From NCBI GenBank assembly GCA_963575745.1, contig CAUYUJ010016145.1:120618-184617 (forward strand): 64,000 nt of DNA, in the 5' to 3' direction. Below are positions 38,083-49,904 of this stretch, one piece after another. The position numbers and the translations under genes are program-made. The notes under the pieces are model-generated. The model was not told where the DNA came from and did not search any database. It worked only from the letters and a program-made list of their open reading frames with translations. This stretch comes from Prorocentrum cordatum. Its lineage: Eukaryota; Sar; Dinophyceae; Prorocentrales; Prorocentraceae. Each line of letters begins with the position of its first letter. Position 1 is the stretch's first letter.

Positions 38083-38810
38083 ATGTATATGTGCATTTGT
38101 TTGTATGTAAGTATGTATATATTTTATTCGCAGTTGCGAGGGGCTTTCTACATGTTAGAGATGCGCACATTTCTTCTCGTTCTCGAGCAGTCACTCGGAT
38201 GACACTGCCATTTTGCTGTTTGGACCCTTCTGCCGTTGTTGATGATAGGACTGGGTTGTTCCGCGGCGATGCGGGTTCAATGAGCCGACGGTCGTCGAAG
38301 TGGCACATCGCTGTCCATGTCCTTCGCATCCTCCCTCCTCCATCTGGCCTCCTCTTCCTTCCCATCATCTGCCCTTCCTCTCCTGCTGCTGCCTCCTCTC
38401 GCCCGCTTGCTGCACGGCTGGCGTGCGCCTGCGCACCCGCTCTTCTTTCAAAAGTGCAGTTTGCCCCTGAGGGGAACCGAGAGACAAATCCTGCTTTTCG
38501 TCGCTGTCCTCCTCGTCGTCCACCACCTCCTGGTCCCCTTCCTCGTGTTTCATCCGTTCTGCCCCGATGGCATTGCCCAGGCATCTGTTCGGGCGCGTCG
38601 CCGGCACGCCGCCACCGTTGCTCAGCAGCACCAAGCTGATGCTGTAAGTTGCACGCGCGAACTGACGGCCCTCATTTACCAGTCACGCTGGCACGGTGGT
38701 ACGACTATTTCGACCACTACGACTACCACTACGTTGCTATGGCGACGGAAAAGTATGTTATACCGTTCTTCGCTCGTGCGCCCCCCAAAAAAACAAGCAA
38801 ACGAACAAAC
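38083..38810. other. Short TATG repeat, then no gene recognised
   Basis: A brief GTATGTATAT stretch to 38,120, then pyrimidine-biased sequence. Open frames on both strands lack domains. Confidence 0.4.
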
Positions 38811-39000
38811 TAAAACAGCCCAAGAAGCCCCCAAGAGAGCCCGAGGACTGCCCACGAGGGCCCCAAGAAGGCCCAAGACGGCCCAGGAAGGCCCCTGCAA
38901 GCCCCAGGGGAGTCCAAAGGAGGCCCCCAGACAGCCCAGACGCCGCCTACACCGCCCCAAAACAGCCCTAGAAGCCCCCAAGAGAGCCCGCCTGATCCCT
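38811..39000 (+). repeat. CCAAGAGGCCCC-type repeat
   Basis: GCCCAAGAAGCCCCCAAGAG and related units, same family as 10.6-12.2 kb. Confidence 0.7.
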
Positions 39001-39374
39001 TCCTTGCTCTTGGTTATCCTGCGTCTCGCGTTCCACGTCCTTCTCCTTCCTCTCTCCCTCCCCCTCCCCGCTACGTCTTCTTCCCTCTTCCATCCTCCCC
39101 GTTTATCCTTCACGCCTGGCTTTTCAATAATGCTAACCATTCGAAGGCTTCACCGGAGCTCTTGGGGGACTCTTGGAGGCCTATTGGGGCGATCTTGGAT
39201 GCTCTTGGGGGCCTCCAGCGCCGACTTGAAAAAAGGGAGTCCCCTCAGATCCTTTTTTTCAAGCTCGACCCCCCCAGCAGTTCCCTCCTGTCCCAGGCTT
39301 TGGCGTGCCCTGGAGTTCGTTTCCGTTTTCCCCAGCCCTCGTTGTCCGTTCTCTGTGTTCTCTTTTTTTGTTGT

Positions 39375-39415
<41 letters not shown>

Positions 39416-39424
39416 CGGAGGTGA
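39001..39424. repeat. Dispersed repeat with TTTCAAGCTCGACCCCCC block, copy 1
   Basis: AAAAAAGGGAGTCCCCTCAG, TTTTTTTCAAGCTCGACCCC and TTGTCCGTTCTCTGTG recur in the same order at 41,330-41,465 and partly at 41,690-41,800. It ends in CT and TA microsatellites (39,373-39,416). Confidence 0.7.
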
Positions 39425-39545
39425 GGGGGTGAGATCGAAGTGGAACGGAGAGCCCCCCTACCGGGAAATCGATTTCGGTTTCGTGTTCGTGCGTGCCGTG
39501 CGGGCGAGGCGAAGCTGCGTGGGCGGGCGAGAGAAAGTCTCCTGT
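39425..39545 (+). repeat. Dispersed GC-rich block also found near 43.8 kb
   Basis: GGAGGTGAGG...GATCGAAGTGGAACGGAG, then GTGCCGTGCGGGCGAGGCGA, matches 43,795-43,960 with changes. Confidence 0.5.
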
Positions 39546-39929
<384 letters not shown>

Positions 39930-40860
39930 TGTCCCGATGAAGATGATGATGTTGATGATGGTGTCGATGATGATGATAGTGTCCCGATGATGAGGATGAT
40001 GATGCTCATGATGATTATGTTGATGATGATGACGATGATGGTGTCCCGATGATGATGATGATGATGATGATGATCCGATGATGTTGGTGATGATGATGTT
40101 GATGGAAATGGTGTCCCGGCAATAATGATGTTGATGATGATGATGTTGATGATTATGGTGTCCCGATGATGATGATGATGTTCATGATGATGGTGATGAC
40201 GATGATGGTGCCCCGATGATGATGAGATGATGATGGTGATGATGAAGATGATGATGATGATGATAATGATGATGGTGTCCCGATGATGTTTATGATGATG
40301 ATGATGAGGTTGATGATGATGCTGTTGTTGATGATGATTGTGTTGGTGTCCCGATGATGATGATGTTGATGATGATGGTGATGACGATGATGGTGCCCCG
40401 ATGATGATGATGTTGATGATGAGCATGATGATGAGGTGATGATGCGGATTTCGATGAAGGCGGCCCGATGATGGTGATGATGAAGATGCTGATGTTGATG
40501 ATGATGATGGTGTCCCGATGATGATGGTGCTGATGGTGATAATGATGGTAACGATGATGATGGTGTCCCGATGATGATGATGTTGATGATGATGATGTTG
40601 CTGAGGATGATGACGGTGTCCTGGTGATGCTGATGGTGATGATGTTGTTCATGATTGTGATGATGAGATGATGATGCTGGTGGTGTTCCGATGATGATGA
40701 TGGTGTCCCGATGATGATGATGTTGCTGATGGTGGTGACGATGATGATGTCCCGATGATGATGATGGTGATGTGATGATGACGATGGTGTCCCGATGTCG
40801 ATGATGATGTTGATGACGTTGATGACGATGCTGTCGATGATGATAATGATGATGATGATG
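39930..40860. repeat. Compound GATGAT plus GGTGTCCC minisatellite
   Basis: Irregular units of GATGATGATG and GTTGATGATG punctuated by GGTGTCCCGATGATGATGAT, about every 30-70 bp. It looks like a merger of the two adjacent repeats. Confidence 0.9.
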
Positions 40861-41025
40861 GTGCTGACGTTGATTGTGAGATCGATTGTGATATCGATAG
40901 TGAGATCGATAGTGAGACCGAATGTGAGATTGATTGTGAGAGCGATAGTGGGATCGATCGTGGGATCGATTGTGAGGTCGATCGTGAGATCGATAGTGAG
41001 ATCGGTAGTGAGACCGATCGAGTGA
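40861..41025. repeat. 12-bp GTGAGATCGATA minisatellite
   Basis: About 13 degenerate copies of GTGAGATCGAT(A/T). GATC occurs in most units. Confidence 0.85.
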
Positions 41026-41803
41026 GACGTTGGTTCCTCCCCCCCGAACCTCCTTATCACCCGAAGGGTGGTCGTATAGGTATATATATATATATATATG
41101 TATGTATTGTTATTGCTCCTTCCCCGTCTCCAGTTCCACATCTTTCTCCGTCTTCTCCTCCTCCCTCCTCCCCGCTGCGGCCTCTTCCCGTCTCTCCTTC
41201 ACGCCTTCCTCGCTCCGCTTCCTTCATGCGCTTTCGTCTCCCACACATCCCTCAACCTCATCTCTCCTTCACTCCTTCCCTCCGCCTTCCTCACCCAGCA
41301 TCCTGCTCCACTATGTGGCGAGAGGCCCAGCTTTAAAAAAGGAAGTCCCTCAAATCAGTGTGTTTCAAGTTCTACCCCCTTCCGTTTCCTCCTTTCTCAG
41401 GTTTTGGCGTGCCCCTTAGTGCGATTCTGGTTTCCCCGTCCATCGTTGTCCGTTCTCTTTGATATCTCTGTCTTGTTCTTGATTATCCTCCGTCTCCCGT
41501 TCCACACCCCGACCTTTCCCTCCTCCTTCCTCCCCGCTGCCTCATGTTCCCTCCTCCCTCTTCCTCGTCTCTCCTTCACGCCTTCCTCTCGTCGCCTCCC
41601 TCATGCGTTTCCCTCTCCTCCACTCCTCGCTGTTCGTTATCCTGATCCCTTTCTTGCTCGTGGTTATCGTGCGTCTCCCGTTCCGTGTCCTTTTTTTTTC
41701 AAGCTCGACCCCCCACCCCTTATCCGTTCCCTCTTGTCCCAGGCGTTGGCTGCCCCAGAGTGCGTTTCAGTTTTTCCCATCCCTCGCTGTCCGTGCTCCC
41801 TGG

Positions 41804-41834
<31 letters not shown>

Positions 41835-41965
41835 TGCTCGTGGTTCTTCCCCGTCTCCTGTTCCGCATCCTTCTCTTTCCTCTCCTCCTCCCTCCTCCGC
41901 TGCCTCATTTTCCCTCTTCCCTCCGCGTCTATCCTTAACGCTTTCCTCTCTCCGCCTCCCTCATG
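41026..41965. repeat. Pyrimidine-rich degenerate repeat incl. copies 2-3 of the CAAGCTCGACCCCCC family
   Basis: TATATA at 41,080-41,100, then recurring TCTCCTTCACGCCTTCCTC and TCCTCCCTCCTCCCCGCTGC blocks. The 39.2-kb dispersed repeat recurs at 41,330-41,465 and 41,690-41,800. A CT microsatellite lies at 41,805-41,835. No gene recognised. Confidence 0.65.
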
Positions 41966-42345
41966 CTTTTTCGGCTCTCCAACGCTCCAAGACGGCCCAA
42001 GAGGTCCCCAAGACAGCGCCAAGACAGCCCAAGAGGTCTCCGCGACGACCTGGGTACGACCCAAGAGAGCGCCAAGACGGCCCGAGAGGCCGCCAATGAC
42101 GGCCCAAGAGGCTCTCACGACGGCCCCAAGACAAGTACGAGAGCGGGGATCCAAACCGACACCTCGAGCCCAGACGCAAAGAGCCCCAGGGACGCCCCCG
42201 AGGCGCCCCAGAAAAGTCCCGAGAGGTCACTTGGAGACCCCAATAAAAACTGGAGAGGCCCCAACCCCCCAGAAACCCCCCAAGTGCCCTCCAAGAAAGT
42301 CCCCCAGAGGCGTCCAAAGAGACTCCCAGCATTGTTTTGACAGGC
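41966..42345 (+). repeat. CCAAGAGGCCCC-type repeat
   Basis: GACGGCCCAAGAGGTCCCCA and related units, plus orientation. Confidence 0.75.
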
Positions 42346-42530
42346 TCTTAAGGGCTCTCGGGCATCCCTCCTTAGGCTGCCCTGGATCCTCCTCGTGTCT
42401 GCCTTGCGCGACTTCCTGGAGCCTTAATCAGCGACTCCTGAAGCGTCCATCCGGAAGTACGCTCCGATGTGGGGAACCTTGCTGGGCGATGCCCGTCCTC
42501 ATCCGATATCGTGAGGTTGGCTTGGACTGC
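42346..42530. other. No recognised feature
   Basis: Unique-looking spacer. Confidence 0.4.
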
Positions 42531-42628
42531 ACTAGAACCTAAGCGCACGATGTCGATGCCCGATGTCCGATGTCCAGGTCCGATGCACCAGAACCTAAGC
42601 GCGCGCGAAGCGCGCGCGTGGTTCTAGT
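42531..42628. repeat. GC-alternating hairpin repeat, half copy and copy 3
   Basis: 42,531-42,550 has only the left half (ACTAGAACCTAAGCGCACGA). 42,587-42,628 is a full 42-bp copy with the CGCGCGC-GAA-GCGCGCG stem and closing GGTTCTAGT. GATGTCGATGCCCGATGTCC repeats fill the gap. Confidence 0.85.
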
Positions 42629-42804
42629 CTCATGTGACGCGCCGACTGTGACATCACGACGCCGTGAAAGAAAATTACTGACTGGAGCTCCCGACCCGAT
42701 CTCTGTGCGGGATCTGTTCTCGGGGCGGATCGGCCCGTGAGGGGCCCCGGTGCCCGAGTCGAGGCGACAATGTACGTCGCATTTTTGTTAGCGACGCCCA
42801 GGGC
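42629..42804. other. No recognised feature
   Basis: Unique-looking spacer. Confidence 0.4.
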
Positions 42805-42938
42805 TGCCAGGGCATGGCGACGACCAGGGCGAGAACAAGCAGCAGGGCGACGACGACGGCGACGCAGACGACGTCGCAGACGACGGCGGCGGCGACGATG
42901 ACGACGGCGACGAGGACGACGAGGACGACGACGACGAG

Positions 42939-42983
<45 letters not shown>

Positions 42984-43018
42984 GACGACGACGACGACGA
43001 CGACGAGGACGACGACCA
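42805..43018. repeat. GAC/ACG microsatellite
   Basis: GACGACGACGAC array with GAG and GCG variants. Poly-Ser, poly-Val, poly-Arg and Thr-rich frames are artefacts. Confidence 0.95.
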
Positions 43019-44400
43019 CGCGCGGACCCGCGCGCTCTTTCGGCGGCCCAACCAGGCGCAGCTCCCCAGGGGCGCCGCCTCCGAGTCGGCATTTGGGCGC
43101 TGCGCGCCCAACGCCCTGCGCGCGCGCGCTGCGCGCGCTCTCTTGGGCGGCCCTCGAAGGCCATCGGCGGCCTTTGGCGGCCTCCAGTGGCCCAGGAAGC
43201 GGCGCGGGAGTTGTCGTTGTCGTCGATGTCGCTGCCGCCGTCTTCGTTCGTCCCTGCCGCCGTCGTCGTCGTCGGACGACGAGGAGGAGGAGGGGGAGAA
43301 GGAGGAAGAGCTCGTCAGCGTCGTCCTCCTCCCCCTCACCCTCCTCCTCGGCACGACGACGACGATGGCAACGACGTTTCCACGATGACGACGCCACGCT
43401 TCCTCACGCCACGATGACGAAGCCACGCTTCCTCACGCGCTATACCTCCGATGCCTCACCGTGAGCCGTCCGCACCAGCTGATCCCGCTGCCTGTGGCAA
43501 CTCGCGTCGAGGGGAGGGGAGGAGGCAGAGGCCAGAAGGTGGAGAAGAGGTGGAGGCGAGCGGCGAGAAGATGGAGGAGGCGGAGCTGTTGGATGCCCTC
43601 GGCGGCTCGGTGGCAGCTCAGATGCACTCAGCGTTTCGCTTCTGGGGAGCTCCGGGCGGGCGCCTGGGAGGACGAGGAGGAGAGCGGGCGTGCCGAGGGC
43701 GAGGCGGCCGGGGTGAAGGAGACCTCGGCCATCCCCCTTCACCCCTCTGCTCCTCGGCCCCTCCACAGGGCGAGGCGGAGAGCCGAACAGTGATCGGAGG
43801 TGTGGCGGCGAGGTCGAAGTGGAGCGGAGTGGTGGCGAGAGTCGGAGTGGATCGAAGTGCGAAGGTCGTATCGGTGTCGGTGTCGTGCCGTGTCGTGCGT
43901 TGGCGCGCGTGCGGGCGAGGCGAGGCTGTGCGAGGGCGAGAGAGGCCTGGGCCTTTCTCGGAGCAGGGTGTCGTCGTCTGTTGCTCCCTGTCGGTGGCGG
44001 TGGGAGGCGGGTCCCAGGTGGTCCCGCGGTTCCCCCCTGGTTGTTCTGTGCTTGCCACGATGGCTGTACAGGGATATCGTTGGATCGATGTCGAGATCGG
44101 TGTGCGTCTGTGTTAGCCGACTTGGACTCCAAACAGTGCGTTCTAGCATACTACGTGGTGCGATCTGCGTTGTGCAGTTCATTGTTGTGCGCAGCGAGTT
44201 GCCACTTCTACCGCTCGCGCAATCATCCCAGCCACTTGCTGGCGACTTGTTTTGCAAAACCCATGCGGTGGTGCTTGCCACGACTGCCTGGCGCTGGCTG
44301 GCAGATCGGTGCGGCCGCGCTAGCGCGCGCAAGCTCGCGCGCACAGCGGCCAGCTAGTCTGGCGCGACCGAAGCGGCCGCGGTGGCGCTGACCGCCAGGG
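43019..44400. other. GC-rich region, no gene accepted
   Basis: Several overlapping open frames on both strands at 43,140-44,390, all low-complexity. 43,795-43,960 repeats the block seen at 39,425-39,540. A short GTCGTCGTC stretch lies near 43,208-43,275. No domain recognised. Confidence 0.4.
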
Positions 44401-44969
44401 ACTTCCCAGTTCGTCTCGTGGGCCGCCGTCACGCGAGGGCATTTCAGGGCGAGTCGGTGACTCGGGCGAGCGCGGTCCCATGGCGACGCCGACAATGGCA
44501 GACACGATGATGATAGTAGCGATTCTGGTGACGACGATGACGATGACGACGGCGAGGCCAATGACGGCGCCGATGCTGATCACGCCAATGAAGATGAAGA
44601 TGCCCACGTGTCGGCGATGAAGGTTTCGGAATGATTTCGACTTGCGCGCGCGGCCGACGGGCCCGAATGGCCCGCATAGTATTATTTGGCAAGGACCGTG
44701 CCCAACCCCCCATTCCCCCCCGAGTACGCGCGCAAGGGCGGTCGAATGATGTCGACATGCGCGCGAGAGGCCTGTTTGGGGCTCATTTGATGGCAAGATT
44801 GAAACCTATGGTTTGTTTCAGAATTCGCAGGAACGCGCGCGCAGATTTTCTTTGAAAAACCATGTTGTCAAACCATGGTGTTGCGAAGGCCTTACGGCTG
44901 GTGCCGCCGACCCTGAAGGGGGACGTCGACGACGACGGCGACGGTGGCGGCGGCGACGACGACGACGCT
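44401..44969. other. No gene recognised; short GAC/GATGAC tracts
   Basis: GACGATGACGATGACGAC at about 44,531-44,552 and GACGACGAC at 44,929-44,967. Otherwise unique-looking sequence. Confidence 0.4.
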
Positions 44970-45530
44970 AAGGTGGGCCCGAGTCCTCAGGGATGCTTCT
45001 TGGGGTCTCGTGGGAAGGCTCTAGGTGGCCTCTGGGGAGGAATTGTGAGGTCTCCTGGGAGCCTCTTGGGGGCCCCTTCGGAGCCTTGTCGGGTGTCCTG
45101 GAGGCCTCTTGTGAGTTTCTTGGGGCCTCTTGGGAACTTCTTGGGGCCTCTAGGGAGCTTCTCGGGGCCGACGGCTCGAAATGTCCGTTCGGATTCCCCG
45201 TCAAGGCACGCTCTTGGAGGCGTCTAGGGGGCCTCTTGGGCCGTCTTGTAGGCATTTTGGGCTGTCTTGGGGTTCTCTTGGGATGTTTCGGAGGCTTTTG
45301 GAAGCCTCTTGGGCCGTGTTGGGGCGATTTGAGGGCCCCTTCGGCCGTCTTGGAAAAAAGAAGAGAGAAACAAAATAACAGAAAGCAAAGCAGCAATAAA
45401 AACAAACCAACAAAAAAAGCTTCGCCTCTTGGGGCCCTCTCGGGAGTGCCTGTGGAAGAGTCTTGGAAGTCCAGGGGCCTCTTGGAGGTCTCGTGAAGAA
45501 TTCCTGGGGACTTCTTTGGGCTTCCCGCAC
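44970..45530 (-). repeat. CCAAGAGGCCCC-type repeat, minus orientation
   Basis: CTCTTGGGGCCTCTTGGGAA units on the plus strand, the reverse complement of the 10.6-kb family. An A-rich insert lies at 45,355-45,420. Confidence 0.8.
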
Positions 45531-46130
45531 CGCGCGAGGGGTCCGGGACCGCGCGGGGACCGCGCGAGGGTTTCGGAATCGAGCGGGGGGAAAGCGTGTT
45601 TGGATGGCGACCCCCGCCCCCGACCCGCCCCCCCACCCCCTGGCGCGGGGAAGGAATCAAAAGGAAGACTTCCCTTCGATTCGGTTACGACATTACGAGA
45701 TTATTCTCTCGCTGACAGGCTTGAGGAGGGTGCTGGGAAAGAGGGCGACGCAGACGACGACTGACGGAGGCGACGACTCGAACAGGCAAACCCTTCGCAC
45801 ATGCAGACAGGGTCGGCGGATTATACCATGTGATTACATGTTGCCCGGGGCCTCGGCATTGAAATCTCTACGAAACCAAAGGTTCTGTAAGGCTTTCGGC
45901 ATGCGCGCACGACGACGCGCGCGTGTGCGCTTCGCTTAGTGGTTTCTTTTGCCAGGGATTATTGGAAACTGCTGAGTTGGATGAGGAAGGGTGTCACACC
46001 CAGCTTGACTGAGATAGTCCGAATTCAGATTCAGAGAGAACGATGGGGCAGCATAATTTGCACACCCCCAGGGGGTACCGATAATTCCTGAAGGGGAGGA
46101 AGAACTTCAACCTTTTTGTGAAAGGGGAAG
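45531..46130. other. No gene recognised
   Basis: GC-rich sequence with short GACCGCGCGGGG repeats at 45,548-45,570, then unique-looking sequence. Confidence 0.4.
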
Positions 46131-46470
46131 TATGCAGCGCAGCAATTTAAAAGCCGCGCCAAACAACGCCAAGCAATGCAAAGAAACGCAAAGCACTGCA
46201 GAGCAATGCAAAGCACGGTATAGCAATGCAAAGCATTGCAAATCGATTTAAAGCAGCACAGCGCAATGCGATTTCAAAGCGGTGCGATTAAATGCCATAG
46301 CGCAAAGCAACGTCAAGCACTGCAAAGCAATGCTAAGCAATGCCAAGAAATGCAAAGCGGGCGGCGACGAGGTGGCGGGCGGCGACGAGGCGGCGACGAT
46401 GGCGGCCAGAACGGCCCGCAGGCCCAGGCGACGGACGGCGACAAGGCGGCGACGGCTGCTACATGGCGTT
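46131..46470 (+). repeat. AATGCAAAGC repeat plus GGCGACGAGGCGGC block
   Basis: AATGCAAAGC units to about 46,355, then a GC-rich block with CAGGCCCAGGCGACGG. The same two parts, inverted, make up 51,845-52,690. Confidence 0.85.
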
Positions 46471-46779
46471 GCCCGCAGGACCACTTCGTCAGAAAAGAAG
46501 TAAGACCCCCTAGGTGCAAGCACTGTTTAAGGAATCTCGCTAGATAGATAGAGCGCGAACCCGATCCAACGGCAATCGCAAACCGAAAGCTGCACCCATC
46601 CCCGCCTCCTTCCTAAACCTCATTATCTTCCGAAGGTTGGTCAAATCGGTATCCTATACCAGTTCGTGTGCTGCCTCGTCCACGCCTTCAACAGGCACAC
46701 GACTTGGGGCTACAGCCTCCACGCCATGCCCAACGACGCACTAGCGTCTCCCCAGCGGAACGCGTGCGGCTCTGGGGTC
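46471..46779. other. No recognised feature
   Basis: Unique-looking spacer. Confidence 0.4.
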
Positions 46780-47345
46780 CGTTCGCTCCTTCGCTCCCAT
46801 CCCCCATTGCCCTCGCCCCCGCCCCCATCTCCTCCCTCATTCCTCCTCCGGGCGTGGCTCCCTCTCTTCCTCCTCGACCTCGGTTTTCCTGCTCCTCCTC
46901 CTCCTTCTCCTCCCCGTCCTCTCTGTCCCCCTCCTTCCCCCTCCACCGCCCCCTCGCGTCCCTGCTCCCACTCCTGCCCCCCTCGTCCTCCTCGACGCCC
47001 CCGCTGCCCACCCTCGCACCCCCCCCCCCCCAAGCTCCGTGCGCGACGCGCCCTCCCCCGCCCAGCCCGCGGGGGCGCCGCAGGCACTGGGAGCCCAAGG
47101 AGCCGCACCTCCGCCCGGTGCGAGGGTGGCTCCAGCCTTTGGCGGAAGTGGGAAGGGCAGGCCCACCTCCACCACCACCTCCTGACCCCCTCTCCTCCTC
47201 GTCTCCCTCCTCCTCCTCCTCCTCCTCCTCCTCCTCCTCCTCCTCCTGCTCCTCCTCCTCTACCTTCCCTTCCTCCCCCTCCTCCTCCTCCTCCTCCTCC
47301 ACCACCTCCACCTCCACCTCCACCTCCTTCTCCCCCTCCTGTGCC
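46780..47345. repeat. CCT/CTC-rich low-complexity region
   Basis: Pyrimidine triplets, dense at 46,870-47,000 and 47,185-47,340, with a GC-rich insert between. Pro/Ser/Leu and Glu/Arg/Gly frames are artefacts. Confidence 0.85.
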
Positions 47346-47599
47346 GTGAGTTCCTGACTGGGAGATTTGGCCATCCTCCACCCCCTCCTGCCCTTTCTCC
47401 TGTGCGCGAGCTCGCTGCTGTCGCCCAACCAGGACGGGTTCTTCTTATCTTGAGTATCCTCCCTTTGCCGGTTCCGATGCCGTCTGTTGCGGCTGGACGA
47501 GCCACAAGAAAGCTGGACGTGCCACAATAATCGGCGTTTTGCTTTAGGCGCTCCCCAAGATTGCCGCGAACTGATCGACAGGACGGGCGAAGCCACCGG
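47346..47599. other. No recognised feature
   Basis: Spacer before the minus-strand coding-like stretch. Confidence 0.35.
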
Positions 47600-48118
47600 C
47601 AAAACCAAAACCTTTGGTTATACGGCAAGGTGCTCGTCCCAGATCTCCTCCCTCGTCACCAGCTGGCCCTTCCTGTTGCGAGTTCTCTCGACGATCAACT
47701 TCTTCGATCCAGTCCGACCATGGACCCATGGCCCGAGCAAGATCCTTAGCAGAAGCGGCCGCCTCGAAGCTCACATCCGCACTGTACACGTCCGCGCCCG
47801 CGCCATCCAGCGCACACAGCCGCCACGGCACCACGATCGAGACGCGCGCCGGACTGGCGAACACACGAATGTGAAGAGTTGCCCGTTGTTTTCAAGCGCC
47901 GCGGCGTCCGCGACCAGCGGGGGGTCCATGGCCACGCCGATCTCTACAGAGCCATCGGCCACGGCGGGGGTTGCGCAACTGGCTGGATCCAGAAATGTGG
48001 CCCGCGCTGGAGTGGGAGCGCATATCTGAACGACGGGAGCAAAGCGCCGATCCTGGAATGTGGCCAAGGTTGCCGCGGGAGCATACGCTCGTAGGAACGA
48101 GACCGTTCTGATCGACAA
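47600..48118 (-). pseudogene. Unidentified eroded coding sequence, minus strand
   Basis: On the minus strand, one frame (48,118 down to about 47,850) gives ATLATFQDRRFAPVVQICAP, MDPPLVADAAALENNGQLF and TFVCSPVRRASRSW. A second frame (from about 47,850 down to 47,600) continues VSIVVPWRLCALDGAGADVY, SADVSFEAAASAKDLARAMG, PWSDWIEEVDRRENSQ and CRITKGFGFAGGF. Amino-acid composition is protein-like and the second piece picks up where the first ends, suggesting one gene split by a frameshift. I do not recognise a family. It could be part of a retroelement or a host gene. Flanked on both sides by triplet repeats. Confidence 0.35.
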
Positions 48119-48216
48119 AGCAGCATAATATACAATGTTTGAAATCTTGCGCGCGTGCCAAAAGCAAGCCTACGCGAGAGAGGTGGCCCCCCGCACCAGG
48201 TAGTCTGATTGTTGTT
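48119..48216. other. No recognised feature
   Basis: Short spacer. Confidence 0.4.
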
Positions 48217-48777
48217 GTGGAGGAGGAGGAGGAGGAGGAGGAGGAAGAGTAAGAAGAGGGATGGAAGAATGGAGGAACGGAGGGATGGAAGAACGAGAGG
48301 GGGATGGGGAGGGCGCGGAGGAAGGGTGTGTAGGATGTGAAGATCCCCTTGCCCTGGTGGAGGGTCCACGTCTGGGACGAGGTGGACGCCCTCTTCCGCG
48401 ATCCCCGCGCCCCACGCTGGGCGGCGATGGGCTGCATCGCGGTGACCCTGGGCAGCGCGGCGTGGGAGGAGGACAGAGGAGAAGGACGGAGGATGGAGGA
48501 GGGGGCGGCTAAAGAGAAGGAAGAGGAGGAGGACGAAGAGGAGGAGGAGGAGGAGGAGGAGGAGGAGGAGGAGGAGAAGGAGGAGGAGGAGGAGGAGGAG
48601 GAGGACGGAGGAGTCGAGAGGAGGCGGGAGCAGAGGGATGGCGGAGGAGGCGGGAGAAGGAAGGGGAGGGAGGAGGGGGAGGAGCAGGAGCAGAAGGGGG
48701 GAGGAGGGAGGAGAGGAGGAGGGAGGAGGAGGAGGAGGAGGAGGATGAGGAGGAAGAGGAGGAGGAGGGAAAGAGGG

Positions 48778-48808
<31 letters not shown>

Positions 48809-48835
48809 GAAGAGGAGGACGGAGGGAAAGAGCCG
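48217..48835. repeat. GGA/GAG purine low-complexity region
   Basis: Triplet array, purest at 48,530-48,605 and 48,715-48,830, with a mixed insert at 48,330-48,475. Confidence 0.9.
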
Positions 48836-49040
48836 GCGCGCGTGCAGCGCGCAGCCGGCAGCCAGTGGACCGCCGGGGATCTCTGCCCCATTCTCCCGCC
48901 CCCCCGAGCCCCTCCTGCGCCCCGGCCGTCCCCATCCCTCTGAGGTTCGAGGGGCCCCGGCTTCTCCTCCCTGTTCGGCCGGCGGCTTCCAGAGGAGGCC
49001 TTGGGCTGAGCAGAACACGCATCTCCTGAGGACTCGCCCA
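48836..49040. other. No recognised feature
   Basis: GC-rich spacer. Confidence 0.4.
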
Positions 49041-49083
49041 GGAGGAGGAGGAGGAGGAGGAGGAGGAGGAGGAGGAGGAGGAC
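49041..49083. repeat. GGA microsatellite
   Basis: Pure GGA array. Confidence 0.95.
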
Positions 49084-49800
49084 CTGGGCGAAAACGGACC
49101 ACTCGTCGCGCGGGTGGTGTCTGTACCCGTTGTAGCGCGCTGTAGCGCAAAGAGGTGGCAGGGTCAAGGGAGCTGAGCAGAGGGGGGGATGGGGGGGAGG
49201 CAGGAGTGGGGGGGGAGGTGCAGGCGGGAGGGCGAATCACAACAAAAAACGAAGATCAATCTTCGGAGGTCCGCGCGGATTCTTGGGTCGGCGCTGTGTC
49301 CCCCCTGGCGACCCTTCGGGCGCCGCCAGGGGCGCGCTCCTCGCGCTGGGGGTGGGGGAGGGGGGGGGGCACAGCGCCGACGCAAGAAAATCCGCGCGGA
49401 CTCCGGAAGTTTACGCTTACGCCGCTTTCTGCCCCTATAGTTTGGGATCGCTCGGCTTGTGAAGTAGGAGCTGGAGGAACAAGGGGAGCGTCGAGCCTCG
49501 TCGTCCTCGCTGTCTTGCTCCTGCTCTTCTCCTTCTCCCCCTACGCTGCTCTGTCAGTCGCAGTGCAGCTCCCCCCATGTCTTGAGAGCAAAAAGAGGGA
49601 GGGGGGAGCTCCCCGAGGATTTGCCTCCTTCCGCTTCCAGTACTGCCGTGTTCCCCAGCGGACCTCCCAGCCTTCCGTGTAGCGACGGCGTCGGGATCGC
49701 CGTCCTCCTGCCTGCTGCGCTGCGCTCACTTTTAAAACGCCCGTCTGCAACGACCAGTCGGCGCATCCCGGCGCCCCGTCGCGAGAGGGGGTCGGGGTGG
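49084..49800. other. No gene recognised; inverted pair around 49.3 kb
   Basis: AATC...TCCGCGCGGATTCTTG and GTCGGCGCTGTGTCCCCCCTGG at about 49,250-49,310 face an inverted copy (CACAGCGCCGAC, then CAAGAAAATCCGCGCGGA) at 49,370-49,400, giving a possible hairpin with a ~60-bp loop. No gene. Confidence 0.45.
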
Positions 49801-49892
49801 CGGCATCCCCCCACCATCCCCCACCTGCTTCTCCTCTTCCTCATCCTCCTCCTCCTCTTCCTCCGCCTCCTCCTCCTCCTCCTCCGTCGCCA
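49801..49892. repeat. CCT/CTC microsatellite
   Basis: Pyrimidine triplet array before the coding-like stretch. Confidence 0.85.
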
Positions 49893-49904
49893 TCCTTGTT
49901 GAAG

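Noticed and set aside
40861-41025. CRISPR-like array
   Set aside because: The 12-bp units are continuous and degenerate, with no spacers of constant length and no cas genes.
42788-43464. Thr/Arg, poly-Ser and poly-Val proteins
   Set aside because: Frame products of the GAC array on both strands.
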